Positions 31,094 through 42,196 of a stretch of 64,000 nt of DNA are shown here, in pieces. The notes below the pieces were generated by a model, which saw only the letters and a program-made list of their open reading frames with translations, was not told the origin of the DNA and did no database searches. A program made the position numbers and the translations under genes. The stretch is from Anaeramoeba ignava (taxonomy: Eukaryota > Metamonada > Anaeramoebidae): assembly GCA_028826165.1 (NCBI GenBank), contig JAPDFW010000063.1, positions 558,001-622,000 of the forward strand, in the 5' to 3' direction. Positions within the stretch are counted from its first letter, which is position 1, and the number at the start of each line of letters is the position of its first letter.

Positions 31094-33379
31094 ATGCGGA
31101 ATTTGAAAAAATTTATTTCCAGAACAGCTATTTTATTCATTCTTTTTGTTCTTTCACTTTTCATTTCATTATTAAAAAAAGGATTGAATGATTTAAAAAA
31201 AGAAAAAGAAGATGAAAACCTTTCAAATTTATTGTTAAAAGAAGATAAAGATATTAAAAGTATATTTATATATATTTATTGAAAGAAAAAAAAAGGAAAA
31301 TTAAATTTGAATTAAAATTTTAATTTATTTTAATTTAAGAAACTATTGATTTAATGAAGAAATACCCAAAAAATCAAAAAATACACAAAAATGGATGTTT
31401 TGGATTATTTCAAATTTCAAAAACAAATGAAAGTAATTTTTATTTATTTTCCAAAATAAAAATAAAAAGAATTAATTTTAAAAATCTAAAAAAAGAACTA
31501 TTAAATGAAGTATTAAAAGATGAAGGAATAGAAATTATTATTAATTCAATGAATAATTTCCCAAATAATCCAAAAATTCAAGAAAAATCAATTTCAATTT
31601 TAACAAAAATTTCAAAAGATTTAAGTATTTATTTTAATTTAATTTAATTTAATTTAAAATTATTTATCCTTTTTAAAATTTATTAAGAAATTCAAAACAA
31701 AATTAGAGAATTGAAAGGAATTGAAACAATTATTAATATAATGAATTATTTACCTAATTATCAAGAAATTCAAAAAAATGGATTAAGAGCTTTGGCGAAT
31801 ATTGCTTATGAAAATGAAGGTATCATCAAAAAATAATACTTGATTTTTAATAATAATAAATTGATATTTTATCCTTTTTAAAATTTATTAAGAAAATCAA
31901 AATAAAATTACAGAATTGCAAGGAATTGAAACAATTATTAATGCAATGAATAAATTTCCAGAAAATGAAGAAATTCAAGAATTTGGATTAAGAGCTTTGG
32001 CGAATATTGCTTATAAAAATGAAGGTAAAATCCTTTAAATTTATTAAATATTTTTTTTTGAAATTTTTATTTTGAATAAAATCAATCAAAAAAATATTCT
32101 TCAGGCAATAGAAACAAAATTACAGAATTGAAAGGAATTGAACTAATTATTAATCCAATGAATAAATTTCCAGAAAATGAAGAAATTCAAGAATTTGGAT
32201 TAAGATCTTTAGCAAATATTGCTAATTATAGTAAAATCCTTTAAATTCATCAAATATTTTTTTTTTTGGTTGCAAATCTTATTTTGAATAAAATTATTTA
32301 TCCTTTTTAAAATTTATTCAGAAAATCAAAACAAAATTAGAGAATTGAAAGGAATTGAAACAATTATTAATGCAATGAATAAATTTCCAAAAAATGAAGT
32401 GATTCAAGAAAAAGGATGTGGAGCTTTATGGAATATTGCTATTTTCGATAAACGTAAAAACTTAAAATAAATAAAATAATTTGTTTTTTTGAAATTTTTA
32501 TTTTGAATAAAATTAATCAAAAAAAAATATTCTTCAGAAAATCAAAATAAAATTAGAGAATTGCAAGGAATTGAAACAATTATTAATGCAATGAATAAAT
32601 TTCCAAAAAATGAAGAAATTCAAAAAAATGGATGTCGTTTTTTAGCGATGATGGCTTATGATAATACAGGTAAAATAAATCAAATAAATAAAATAATTTG
32701 TTTTTTTGAAATTTTTATTTTGAATAAAATTAATCAAAAAAAAATATTCTTCAGAAAATCAAAACAAAATTAGAGAATTGCAAGGAATTGAAACAATTAT
32801 TAATGCAATGAATAAATTTCCAGAAAATGAAGAAATTCAAAAAAATGGATGTTGGTCTTTATTGAATATTGCTTGTAATACAGGTAAAATAAATCAAAAA
32901 TAAATAAAATAATTTGGTTTTTTGAAATTTTTATTTTGAATAAAATTAATCAAAAAAAAATATTCTTCAGAAAATCAAAACAAAATTACAGAATTGAAAG
33001 GAATTGAAACAATTTTTAATGCAATGAATAAATTTCCAGAAAATGAAGAAATTCAAAAAAATGGATTAGGGGCTTTATGGAGTATTGCTTTGAATGAAGG
33101 TAAAATCAAAATCAAAATCAAAATTGAAATCAAAATTAAAATTAAAATCAAAATTGAAAATCAAAAATCAAAATCAAAAATCAAAATCAAAATCAAAATC
33201 AAAATCAAAATCAAAATCAAAATTTAAAAAAATTAATCTTTTCATTTTTGAAATTAGAAAATCTAAACAAAATGAAAGAATTGAATAGAATTGAATTAAT
33301 TCAAAAAGCAATGGATAAATTTCCAAATAATCGAGATATTCAAAATTGGGGATCAGAACTTTTAACAAAGCTTCAATAA
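31094..33379 (+). CDS. Membrane-anchored armadillo-repeat protein A, one repeat per exon
   Basis: Eleven exons: 31094-31259, 31340-31432, 31496-31624, 31688-31819, 31893-32024, 32105-32230, 32322-32453, 32538-32669, 32755-32883, 32971-33099, 33258-33379; 1422 nt, 473 aa. Every intron falls in phase 1. Exon 1 encodes a signal anchor (TAILFILFVLSLFISLL, flanked by Lys) and KEDENLSNLLLKEDKDIK. Each later exon encodes one ~42-44-residue ARM-like unit with consensus ELKGIETIINAMNKFPENEE, IQ..G..ALANIA. ARM repeats stack into a superhelix that binds proteins. No catalytic motif is visible. Introns after exons 7, 8 and 9 are nearly identical, showing recent duplication. The binding partner and topology (repeats cytosolic or luminal) are unknown. 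Confidence 0.85.
33100..33257 (+). repeat. Last intron of ARM gene A with AAAATC repeat
   Basis: The intron before the final exon contains (AAAATC)n, the same hexamer as in the LINE tail and the Q/N gene. It is GT-AG and phase 1 like its neighbours. Confidence 0.75.
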
Positions 33380-33406
33380 TTTCAATTTTTCAAAAATCAT
33401 TTTTTT

Positions 33407-33438
33407 CATTTTTTTCTTTTTTCATTTTTTTTCTTTTG
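33407..33438 (+). promoter_or_regulatory. Two CATTTTTTTCTTTT elements upstream of ARM gene B
   Basis: Copies start at 33407 and 33423, 45-76 bp upstream of ATG 33483 and just after the stop of gene A, marking these as separate transcription units. Role inferred. Confidence 0.3.
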
Positions 33439-33482
33439 AAATAAAAAATAAAAACAAAAACAAAATTGAATCAATTTTTAAA

Positions 33483-35644
33483 ATGAAGAATTTAAAAAAA
33501 TTTATTTTCAAAAAACAAACTTTATTTATTCTTTTTCTTTTAATTCCAATTTTAATTCAATTTAATCCAAAAAAATTATTTGAAAAAGTTAATAATAAAA
33601 AAAATGAAAATTTAAAAAAAGAAATTAAAGAAATTGAAAATCAGTTGAATAATTTAAAAGAAGGAAAAAATTTTAAAAAAGAAATGAAACAAATTGAAAA
33701 AAAAATAAATCATTTACAAAAAGAAATTAAAAAATTAAAAGGAAAAGAAATTGAAGAAATTCGAAATGAATTAAATAAATTAAAAGAAATTTATTATGAA
33801 AAAGCAAAAGAAAAATTAAAAAACAAACAGAAAAAAGAAAAAGAAGATGAAAATGTTTCAAATTTATTGTTAAAAGAAGATAAAGATATTAAAAGTATTT
33901 ATATTTATTTATATATATTTATTGAAAGAAAATTAATTTATTTCAATTTAAGAAATTATTAATTTAATGAAGAAATACCCAAAAAATGAAAAAATACAAG
34001 AAAATGGATGTTTTGGATTATTTCAAATTTCAAAAACAAATGAAAGTAATTTTTATTTATTTTCCCAAAATAAAAATAAAAAGAAATGATTAATTTTAAA
34101 AATCTAAAAAAAGAACTATTAAATGAAGTATTAAAAGATGGAATAATAGAAGTTATTATTAACTCAATGAATAATTTCCCAAATAATCCAAAAATTGAAG
34201 AAAAATCAATTTCAATTTTAACAAAAATTTCAAAAGATTTAAGTATTTATTTTAATTTAATTTAATTTAATTTAAAATTATTTATCCTTTTTAAAATTTA
34301 TTAAGAAAATCAAAATAAAATTAGAAAATTGAATGGAATTGAAACAATTATTAATATAATGAATAAATTTTGGGATAATGAAGAAATTCAAGAAAAAGGA
34401 TGTTGGACTTTATGGAATATTGTGACTTCAAATTTTGGTAAATTGAAACAAAACAAATTTTTTAAATTGATTTTATTCAAAAAATCAAATTTTAAAGAAA
34501 ATAAAGTTAAAATTAGAGAATTAAATGGAATTGAATTAATTATCAAAGCAATGAATAAATTCCCAGATAATGAGAAAATTCAACATGGAGCTTGTGGTGC
34601 TTTAAGACATATTGTTTTTTTCAACAAAGGTTTTTGATTACAAATAAAAAAATTTGTTTTATTCTTGAAATATAAATTGAAATAAATATTAATATAAATT
34701 TAAATAGAGAATAAAATAATAGTTGCAGAATTGAAAGGAATTGAACCAATTATTAAAGCAATGAATAAATTTCCAGATAATTCAGCTATTCAACATTATG
34801 GAATTGGAGCTTTAGCAAATATTGCAAATAATGAAAGTAATTTCAAAAATATCAAAAAAATTCCAAAAAAAAAATATTTATTTAAAAATTTCATTTCAGA
34901 AAATCAAATAGAAATTGCAAATTTGAAAGGAATTGAAATCATTATCAATTCAATGAATAGATTCTCAGAAAATGAAGATATCCAATATGTATCTTGTGGA
35001 GCTTTAATGAATATTGCTTCTAGTAATAAAGGTAAAAAAAATCCAAAAAAAATTATTTGATTTTAAAAAATCCTTTTAAAATTTATAAAGAAAATCGAGT
35101 TAAAATTAGAGAATTAAATGGAATTGAATCAATTATTAAAACAATGAATAAATTTTCAGAAAATCCTGAGATTCAAAATCGAGGAAATGGAGCTTTAAGA
35201 TATTTATCTTTTAATAATGGTAAAATCTTTATAAAATTTAAAAATTAAAATTTAAAAATTAAAACATTTTATTTTAGAAAATAAAGTAGAAATTGGAAAA
35301 TTAAATGGAATTGAAACAATTATTAATTCAATGAAAAATTTTCCAAAAAAACAAAATATTCAAGAAAATGGTATTGGAGTTTTAAAAAACCTTTCTTTAG
35401 ATGAGGGTAATAAATAAATTAATAAATAAATAATATTAATAAAAATAATTGAAAAAAAAAAATATTATTTGATCAAATTGTTTAAATTATGTTTATTTAT
35501 TTATTTGGTTTTTTAAAAATAGAAAATAAAATTAAAATTAAAGAATTGAATGGAATTGAATTAATTCAAGAAACAATAAATAATTGGAAAAAGAATAAAG
35601 AAATACAAAACTGGGGATTAAAGGCTTTACAAATTATTAATTAA
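33483..35644 (+). CDS. Membrane-anchored armadillo-repeat protein B, with coiled coil
   Basis: Ten exons: 33483-33894, 33953-34045, 34114-34242, 34306-34437, 34498-34629, 34708-34836, 34900-35031, 35091-35219, 35278-35406, 35523-35644; 1539 nt, 512 aa. Again all introns are phase 1. Exon 1 encodes a membrane segment (TLFILFLLIPILI) and a predicted coiled coil of about 95 residues rich in Lys/Glu (KEIKEIENQLNNLKEGKN), ending with the same NLLLKEDKDIK as gene A. Exons 2, 3 and the last have the same lengths as in gene A (93, 129 and 122 nt), so the genes are tandem paralogues. Each inner exon is one ARM unit. A coiled coil suggests dimerisation; this is an inference. Function is not recognised. 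Confidence 0.85.
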
Positions 35645-35970
35645 ATTTTTTATTCTTTTTCAATTAATAATTAAAAATAAAAGAAAAAGAGGGATAAAAA
35701 TTAACTTTGAATATTTTTTAATTTAAAATGAAGAAAGAAAAGAGATCAAAAAAAAAAAAAAAAAGAAAACAGAAAAATTTTTTTTTTCATTTTTTCTTTA
35801 CTAAAAATAACAGAAAATAAATAATAGAAAATAAAGTTGAATAAGTTTTAATTCTTTTTAAAAAAAGTAATTTAATTATTTTATTTTATTTATTTTTTGT
35901 TTGATTATTTTATTTATTTATATTGGTTATTTGAAAAAAAAAAAAGGAAAAAGATAAAAAGATAAAAAAG
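35645..35970. other. Intergenic region upstream of the beta-propeller/FN3 receptor
   Basis: A/T runs with a CATTTTTTCTTTAC element at 35788 (183 bp before the ATG) and an AAAAAGATAAAAAGAT run directly before ATG 35971. Nothing else was seen. Confidence 0.35.
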
Positions 35971-38900
35971 ATGAACAAAATATTCTTGATTTTATTTTGT
36001 TTGATTGCTTTTCATTTTTCATTTGTTCAAGTTCAAGATATTCCAGTTGAATATTTTGATTTTCCAATTGGTTTTCATTCACCTTTCATTAATTTAGTTG
36101 ATTATGAAGGAGGTTTTGCTTATATTACAAATTTTAGATATAGTTCCAATCCACTTATTTACAAATTTAATTTGAGTACTTTTGAAATTGTTGGTTCAAT
36201 TGTTTTGTCAAGAATTTCCATTTCAAATGGAGTAATTGATACTATTCATGGATTTGCTTATTTTATGGGAATAGATTATAGTCCTTGGAAAATTAAAGTT
36301 GTGAAAATTGATTTGAAAACATTCTCAGTTAATGGTAGTTTCTTGCTTTCAACAGATCGTAATATTATTTCAGCTCAAATTGATCAAGAAAATCAAATTG
36401 GATATTTTGTTTCTGATTATCCCATTTATGCTTTCAAAGTTGATTTGGGAAATATGGTTGAAGAAGCAAAAATAAATCTTTGGAATAATGCAGTTATGGG
36501 TTCAGTACTTGATCTTGAAAACGGTTTTTTTTATGCTTCTACAGATGGGATTTATGGACCAGCTCCAAGATTATTCAAAATTCCAACATCTTCTTTTGAT
36601 ACTTATGAATTGCTTGAATTGGATCCAGAAACAGAAACAAATTTAAATTTTGGAGTGATTGATTATTCTACAAATTTGATGTATTTTGGAACTGATACAA
36701 ATCCTATGACAATTGTGAAAATTGATTTAGATACTTATACAAAGGATAGTTCAGTGAATGTAACAGGTTTTTTTGATGTTGCAGGAATAGGAATGGATAA
36801 AGCAAACAATCTCCTTTATTTCGTAACTCAAAATCCAGCTCTTGTTAAAATGAATTTGGAAACACTTGGAGTTATTGATCATTTAGATCTTGATACAGAT
36901 AGTGCTTATACAGCTTCTTTTAATTTCACAGCTCAAAAAGTTATAATTGGATTGGATTATTCAGAACTTATTGAGGTTGATTTAGTATCATTTACTCAAG
37001 ATAATCAAATTGTTGAAATGGATTTTGCAAACGCAGAAGTGATATTGATTGATGAATTGAATGAGATTGGTTATATTTTATTTAGCAGTTACTATGGATT
37101 AGTTGGTCTAGTTGATCTCCAAACATTTAAAGTTGTTGATCATCTATTTCTTGATAATTGTGATGATGATATTTATATTGCTCAAATTGATTCAAAAAAC
37201 GGATTTGCTTATTTCTTTTTCTCTGATGGTTTTTCTATTATCAAATTGAATCTTCAAACTTGGGAACAACAAAAAGTAGATTTTTTTCCAGATGACTCTG
37301 ATGATTTATATATTTATTCCAGTGCTTTTGATGTGGAAAATCAATTTCTTTATGCAGGATTTTACAACGATTCTACAGAGACTAATTTCATTTTCAAAAT
37401 AAGTACTAATTTGGAAATTGTGGATAATGTCCAGCCAGTTATATCTGATCTTGATATTTGGGGTGTTGATTATTTGACTGTTGATTCTTCAAATGGATAT
37501 TTGTATGGATTGCTTGATGTTGATGATGTTGGTTCAGGATATTTTCTTCAAAAATATGATCCAAGCAGTTTGGGAATACTTGGTTCAACAAATTTAACAG
37601 ATTATGATATAACGACAATTAGTTTTGATCATATTCATCAATATTATTATTTTGGAACTGGAGAACCTTTGATGTTAGACAAAGAAAAATCACTTCCCAA
37701 TGCTTATACAATTCCACGAGATTCAGAATATCCTCAAATTTGCAGAGTGGATGTATCAAGTATGGAACTGATGAATGATTGTGTGGAAGATAATGAAAGT
37801 TATTCTTTGATGGCTTCATTTATTGAACCAAGTTATAGTTACATATTTTTTTTCAGTATTGGTCTCGATGAAGAATGGAATCCAATATCAACATTAGTCC
37901 AAGTTGATACAACAACAAATCAAATTGGAACAATAAATTCATTGAATATTTCATTGTATGAATTTAACTCAGGTTATGATCCTACAACAAATTATGCATA
38001 TGTTTTTGCCGAATATTCTCATCCTGTTCCATTTTACAGATTCCAATTACCTGAAACTGGTCCTGAAGTTGATTTGTTGAATTGTTCTTCTTTATATTCA
38101 AAATTTTCATGTTTTTGGCAACAAAAAGAAAATGATACCTCTCTTGAATTCCAAATCAAATATCAAGATGATTGGGTTGTTATTGAAAATCCAAGTTTTA
38201 TAGAAGGAGAAAATGTTTTTTATCAAGAATTTGAATCTCCAACTTATCCAGAAATTTATGGAAATGTTGAATATTCAATCCAAATCAAAGCTTGCAATTT
38301 AACAACAGAAAAATGTGGCGGAGCATCTTCAAGTATTGATTTAACAACAAGAATTGATTCCTTGAAGAATTTTGATTTGATTGGATTAGCTGAATCAATT
38401 AATGCTTCATGGAACTATCCAAATGTTGAGATTGATGAAGGAATTCCTCAATTTGCTCAATATATGGTTTCTTATTTCAAATTATCAGTTCCACAAATAG
38501 TATTTACACATTCAATCGGAGACACTTCACAAACAACAACTGTATTAAACTTAAGTTTTGGATTTGGCTATAATGTTTCAATGTGGGCTTGTAGAACTTA
38601 TTCATGCCAAGGATATGATAAAGGAGAAGTTGTTTCTGCAATAGCTTATACTGGATTTGGAAAAGTTTCTAATCTTGAATGTGATGTTTCAGATTCAATA
38701 TTAATTAATTGTAGTTGGGATCCTCCTGTTGGTTATTCAATTCCTTCCTATTACAACTTGACTTATCTTTCAGATTCATATGATGATTCAGGAATTTACT
38801 CAATCATCTTCAACAAATCAACTTTTCACAGTGAAAATTCCAAATCAAAACTATCAAATCTTTGTTTCAGCTTGCATTTCAAGTGGAGAATGTGGGAATA

Positions 38901-40243
38901 TTTCCTCAATTTCAATAACAACTCAAAATGTTCCAGCTCCTTCAAATATTCAATTAATTTCTAAAATTGAAGAAATTGGAATAATCTTCTCTGAATTATC
39001 AAGAGTTCAAGCTTATTTGATTTCAGTTAATAATGGAACAGATTGGGAAGATTTTACAACAATCTATTCAAATGAAATTGAAATGATTGGAACTAAAAGT
39101 GGATTATCAGGAAATTATGAATATCAAGTTTCGATAAGAGGATGCACTGATTCAAGTTGTGAAACTCAATATTTAGGATTAGCTAGTTCATCAATTCCAA
39201 TTAAACCAAAATTAGGAAATGTTACTTCATTTAATTGTGTTGCAGATGTATGTGGAGCTAATTGTAGTTGGGATAAATTGGAATTATCAGAAGGATTAGA
39301 AGCATATTCGTTATCTTATAATTCTGAATCAATATGCATATCAAAATCATTGACAAATTATCCAATTCCAAATTTAATTGGAGATTTAACTTATGAAATT
39401 TCAATATTTGCATCTGCTGATCCAGATTGTAAAACAAATGATTATTCAGGAATAAATTCAACAACATCAATTAAAACACTTCCTCTTCCAGCTCCTTCAA
39501 TTATTGATTCAATTTCCAAAATTGAAGAAATTGAACTAATTTTCTCTATTGAGCATCAAGAATTAACAAAATCTTATTTAATTTCAACTAATAATGGATT
39601 AAGTTGGGGATATTTCACATCAATTGAATTAAACGGAAGTCAAGTTATTGGAACTAAAAGTGAATTACCAGGAAATTATGAATATGAAGTATTAATAAGA
39701 GGATGTACTGATCCAAGTTGTGGAATGGATTATTTAGGATTAGTTAGTTCATCAATTCTAATTAAACCAAAATTAGGAAATATTACTTCATTTAATTGTG
39801 TTCCAATAATTTATGGTTTTGAATGTAGTTGGGATCAATTAGGATTATCATTAGGATTAAAAGGATATTCGTTGTCTTATAATTCTGAATCAGTTTGTTT
39901 ATCAACAAAAGAAACAAATTATTCAATTTCAAATTTAACAGCAGGAATAAATTATGAAATTTCAATATTTGCATCTGCTGATCCAAATTGTGAATCAAAT
40001 GATTATTCAGGAATAAATTCAACAACATCAATTCAAACTTTAGCTCCAACAGAAAATGCTAGTGATTCAATAGATAAAAAAGTTGTTACAATTGCAGTTG
40101 TTGTTCCTATTGGTACTATTATTATTATTGCTGGTATTGCTTTTTTGATTCATGGACATCATACAAAAATCAAAAAAATAAAAATTCAAAACAAAAAGGA
40201 ACTTGGATTTGATTCAGGATTTGAATGGGCAAAAGTTAATTAA
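35971..40243 (+). CDS. Type I surface receptor: beta-propeller head, FN3 stalk, transmembrane anchor; frame-broken
   Basis: ATG 35971 starts a signal peptide (IFLILFCLIAFHFSF). Residues ~25-690 are propeller blades like those of the 23811 protein. From ~695 come FN3-like modules (LNCSSLYSKFSCFWQQKEN and later paired PAPSNIQL / CSWDKLELSEGLEAYSL units, the latter twice). The frame shifts near 38803: the first frame ends at 38964 in nonsense, while the next frame continues from FTVKIPNQNYQ to the stop at 40243. The paralogue at 47379 runs unbroken through this point, so one base was gained or lost. A 46-nt GT-AG intron at 38728-38773 would also restore frame but would delete conserved FN3 residues. 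The end has a membrane helix (VVVPIGTIIIIAGIAFLI) and a short basic tail. Likely a surface binding protein; ligand unknown. Confidence 0.83.
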
Positions 40244-40308
40244 TCAATTAATTAATTAAGGAACAAAATCTTTTCAAAAAAAAAATTTTTTTCTCTTTTT
40301 CATTTTTT

Positions 40309-40323
40309 CATTTTTTTCTTTTC
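40309..40323 (+). promoter_or_regulatory. CATTTTTTTCTTTTC element, 9 bp upstream of ATG 40332
   Basis: Closest placement of the recurring element to a start codon in the window; a second CATTTTTT stands at 40301. Confidence 0.3.
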
Positions 40324-40331
40324 AAATCAAA

Positions 40332-42115
40332 ATGAAGGAATTAAAACAAACTTTTCTTTTAATTTTAATTTTAATTTTAATAATAATTTCAACTTCAAAA
40401 CAAGATTCAACAACAGAAGAAAAAGAAAAAAGAAAAAAAGAAAAAGAAGAAATCCCAAATCATTTATGGAGAAGTTTATACACAAAAAGAACAGGAGATG
40501 CTTTACTTGAACATATAACAGATTTATTAGATTCAAGTATGATTGTGATTAAGAAAGGAATAGGGAAACCAAGAACAATAAACACAACAATACATCAAGC
40601 AACAAATCAAATAGCAAATTGGATTGGATTATTTCCAATTTCAGATGAAGATGAAGAAAAAGAAAAGTTTAAATCCAATATTTACTGATTCAATTATTGA
40701 TTCAGATATTAATTCAGATATTGATTCAAAAAACTTGGCAAATGTTGTTAGAGCAAATTTATTGATTACAATTCCTTCTTTTGGAAAAGGATATTTGAAA
40801 AATCACAAGGAATTGGAATTTATCAACAAAATTATGAATGAAAATGTTATTTTGGATTTCCAAACAAGAGATAAAAAAATATTCTCACAAGATGCAGCTT
40901 CAGTATTAACCACTTTTTTAACAGGAAAATATCCAAAAGATCATGGAATTATGTCAGGATTTTGGGCAAGAAATGATCCACCTTTAAATGCAAATTTACA
41001 GGAATTATTGCAGCAAGTTTATAAGAATTTATCAACAATAGTTTCAGTTTCTTCACTTAAAGAATATGCCAAAATTTCATCAATAAGACAAGAAATTATT
41101 AATAATGTTGAAACCAAAAGCTTCATTTCTTTTTATGAACACAAAGATAAAAAAATGAAAGGTTTTCTTGATTTGGAACTTAAAAATATTATATCCCAAT
41201 TAAAAGATCATTTGTTTGCTGATTTTATTAAAGATGGCGGTTTAGTTTTCCACAATTACAATGACAATCAACTTGTTATCAAGAATGACAAATTGGATAT
41301 TAATGTTGTTTATGATTTGAATGTTGAAGAACAAGCTCAATTTGTTGCTGAATTAATTTTGTTAAACCAACTTTTAGTTTTTAATCCAATAAGAGATGCT
41401 CAAGAAATAAAATATCCAGATTTTTGGACAATTAGTTTTGGATCTTTACTTTATTTTGAAAGAAGAACTCCAATATTCAACAATTCAACTAAATTAATGG
41501 ATTATTCAATTCAATTTGTAAATCAATTAAAAAAATTTCAATTAAAAAAATTCAATTAAAAAATTTCAATTAAAATTTTTTTAGTTAATTGATCATTTCA
41601 ACAAAGTTTATAACTCAAAAACTGCTATTGAAATTTTAATAACTGGTTCTGAAGTTCCTAGTTATAAAAACAAAAAAAGTATTGGCAAAATTATTTTTGA
41701 TATGTTTGGTGCTCATCTTAGAACTGATTTGCAAAAAACACAAGAACTTCTCCCAGTAATTTATCTTAAAGAAGACCGTTTAAAGTTTAAACAAGAAGGT
41801 TGTCATAAAATTCGGGACTTTTTAAAAAAACATCATTTTGGATTTGAAGTTCATTGTTTTGTTGATCATGAAGAATTTTTAGAACAAGAAACTCATCCTT
41901 TATTATTATCAAAACATAAACCAATTAAAAAAGATTCAAATGATCCAAATGAAAAGAATCAAGTTCATGATATTGAAGAAAATTCATTTGATATTTCAAC
42001 TTTTAGTTTTACAGTTCTTTTAATAATACTTTCTTTTATAACAATAGGAGTTTTTTGTGGAACAAAAATGATTCAACAAAAAATAGTAACTGAACCAAAA
42101 GAAAAAGAACAATAA
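40332..42115 (+). CDS. Single-pass membrane protein with alkaline-phosphatase-superfamily-like core (tentative), frame-broken
   Basis: Read as 40332-41517 joined to 41585-42115 through a phase-0 GT-AG intron, with one frame change near 40670. Residues 1-22 are a hydrophobic signal ([15 protein letters not shown]). The first frame ends in DEDEEKEK; the next frame continues SLNPIFTDSIIDSD. Removing one A from AGAAAAG at about 40664 would connect them. ANLLITIPSFGKGYL followed by SVLTTFLTGKYPKDHGI resembles the nucleophile-to-TG.YP..HGI stretch of type I phosphodiesterases and sulfatases, but metal ligands are not complete to my eye, so it may be an inactive or unrelated fold. A transmembrane helix lies near the C-terminus (FTVLLIILSFITIGVFC) with a short Lys/Glu tail. 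I do not recognise the gene. Confidence 0.6.
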
Positions 42116-42196
42116 GAAACAAAAAACAAATAAGAACAAAAAAGCAAATAAAAAAGTTCTTAATTTTTTATTTTGAATTTTTTATTTTTAATTTTT

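Noticed and set aside
38728-38773. 46-nt GT-AG intron repairing the beta-propeller/FN3 receptor
   Set aside because: It would remove the conserved SIPSYYNLTYLS strand that the paralogue keeps. Kept only as an alternative in the findings.
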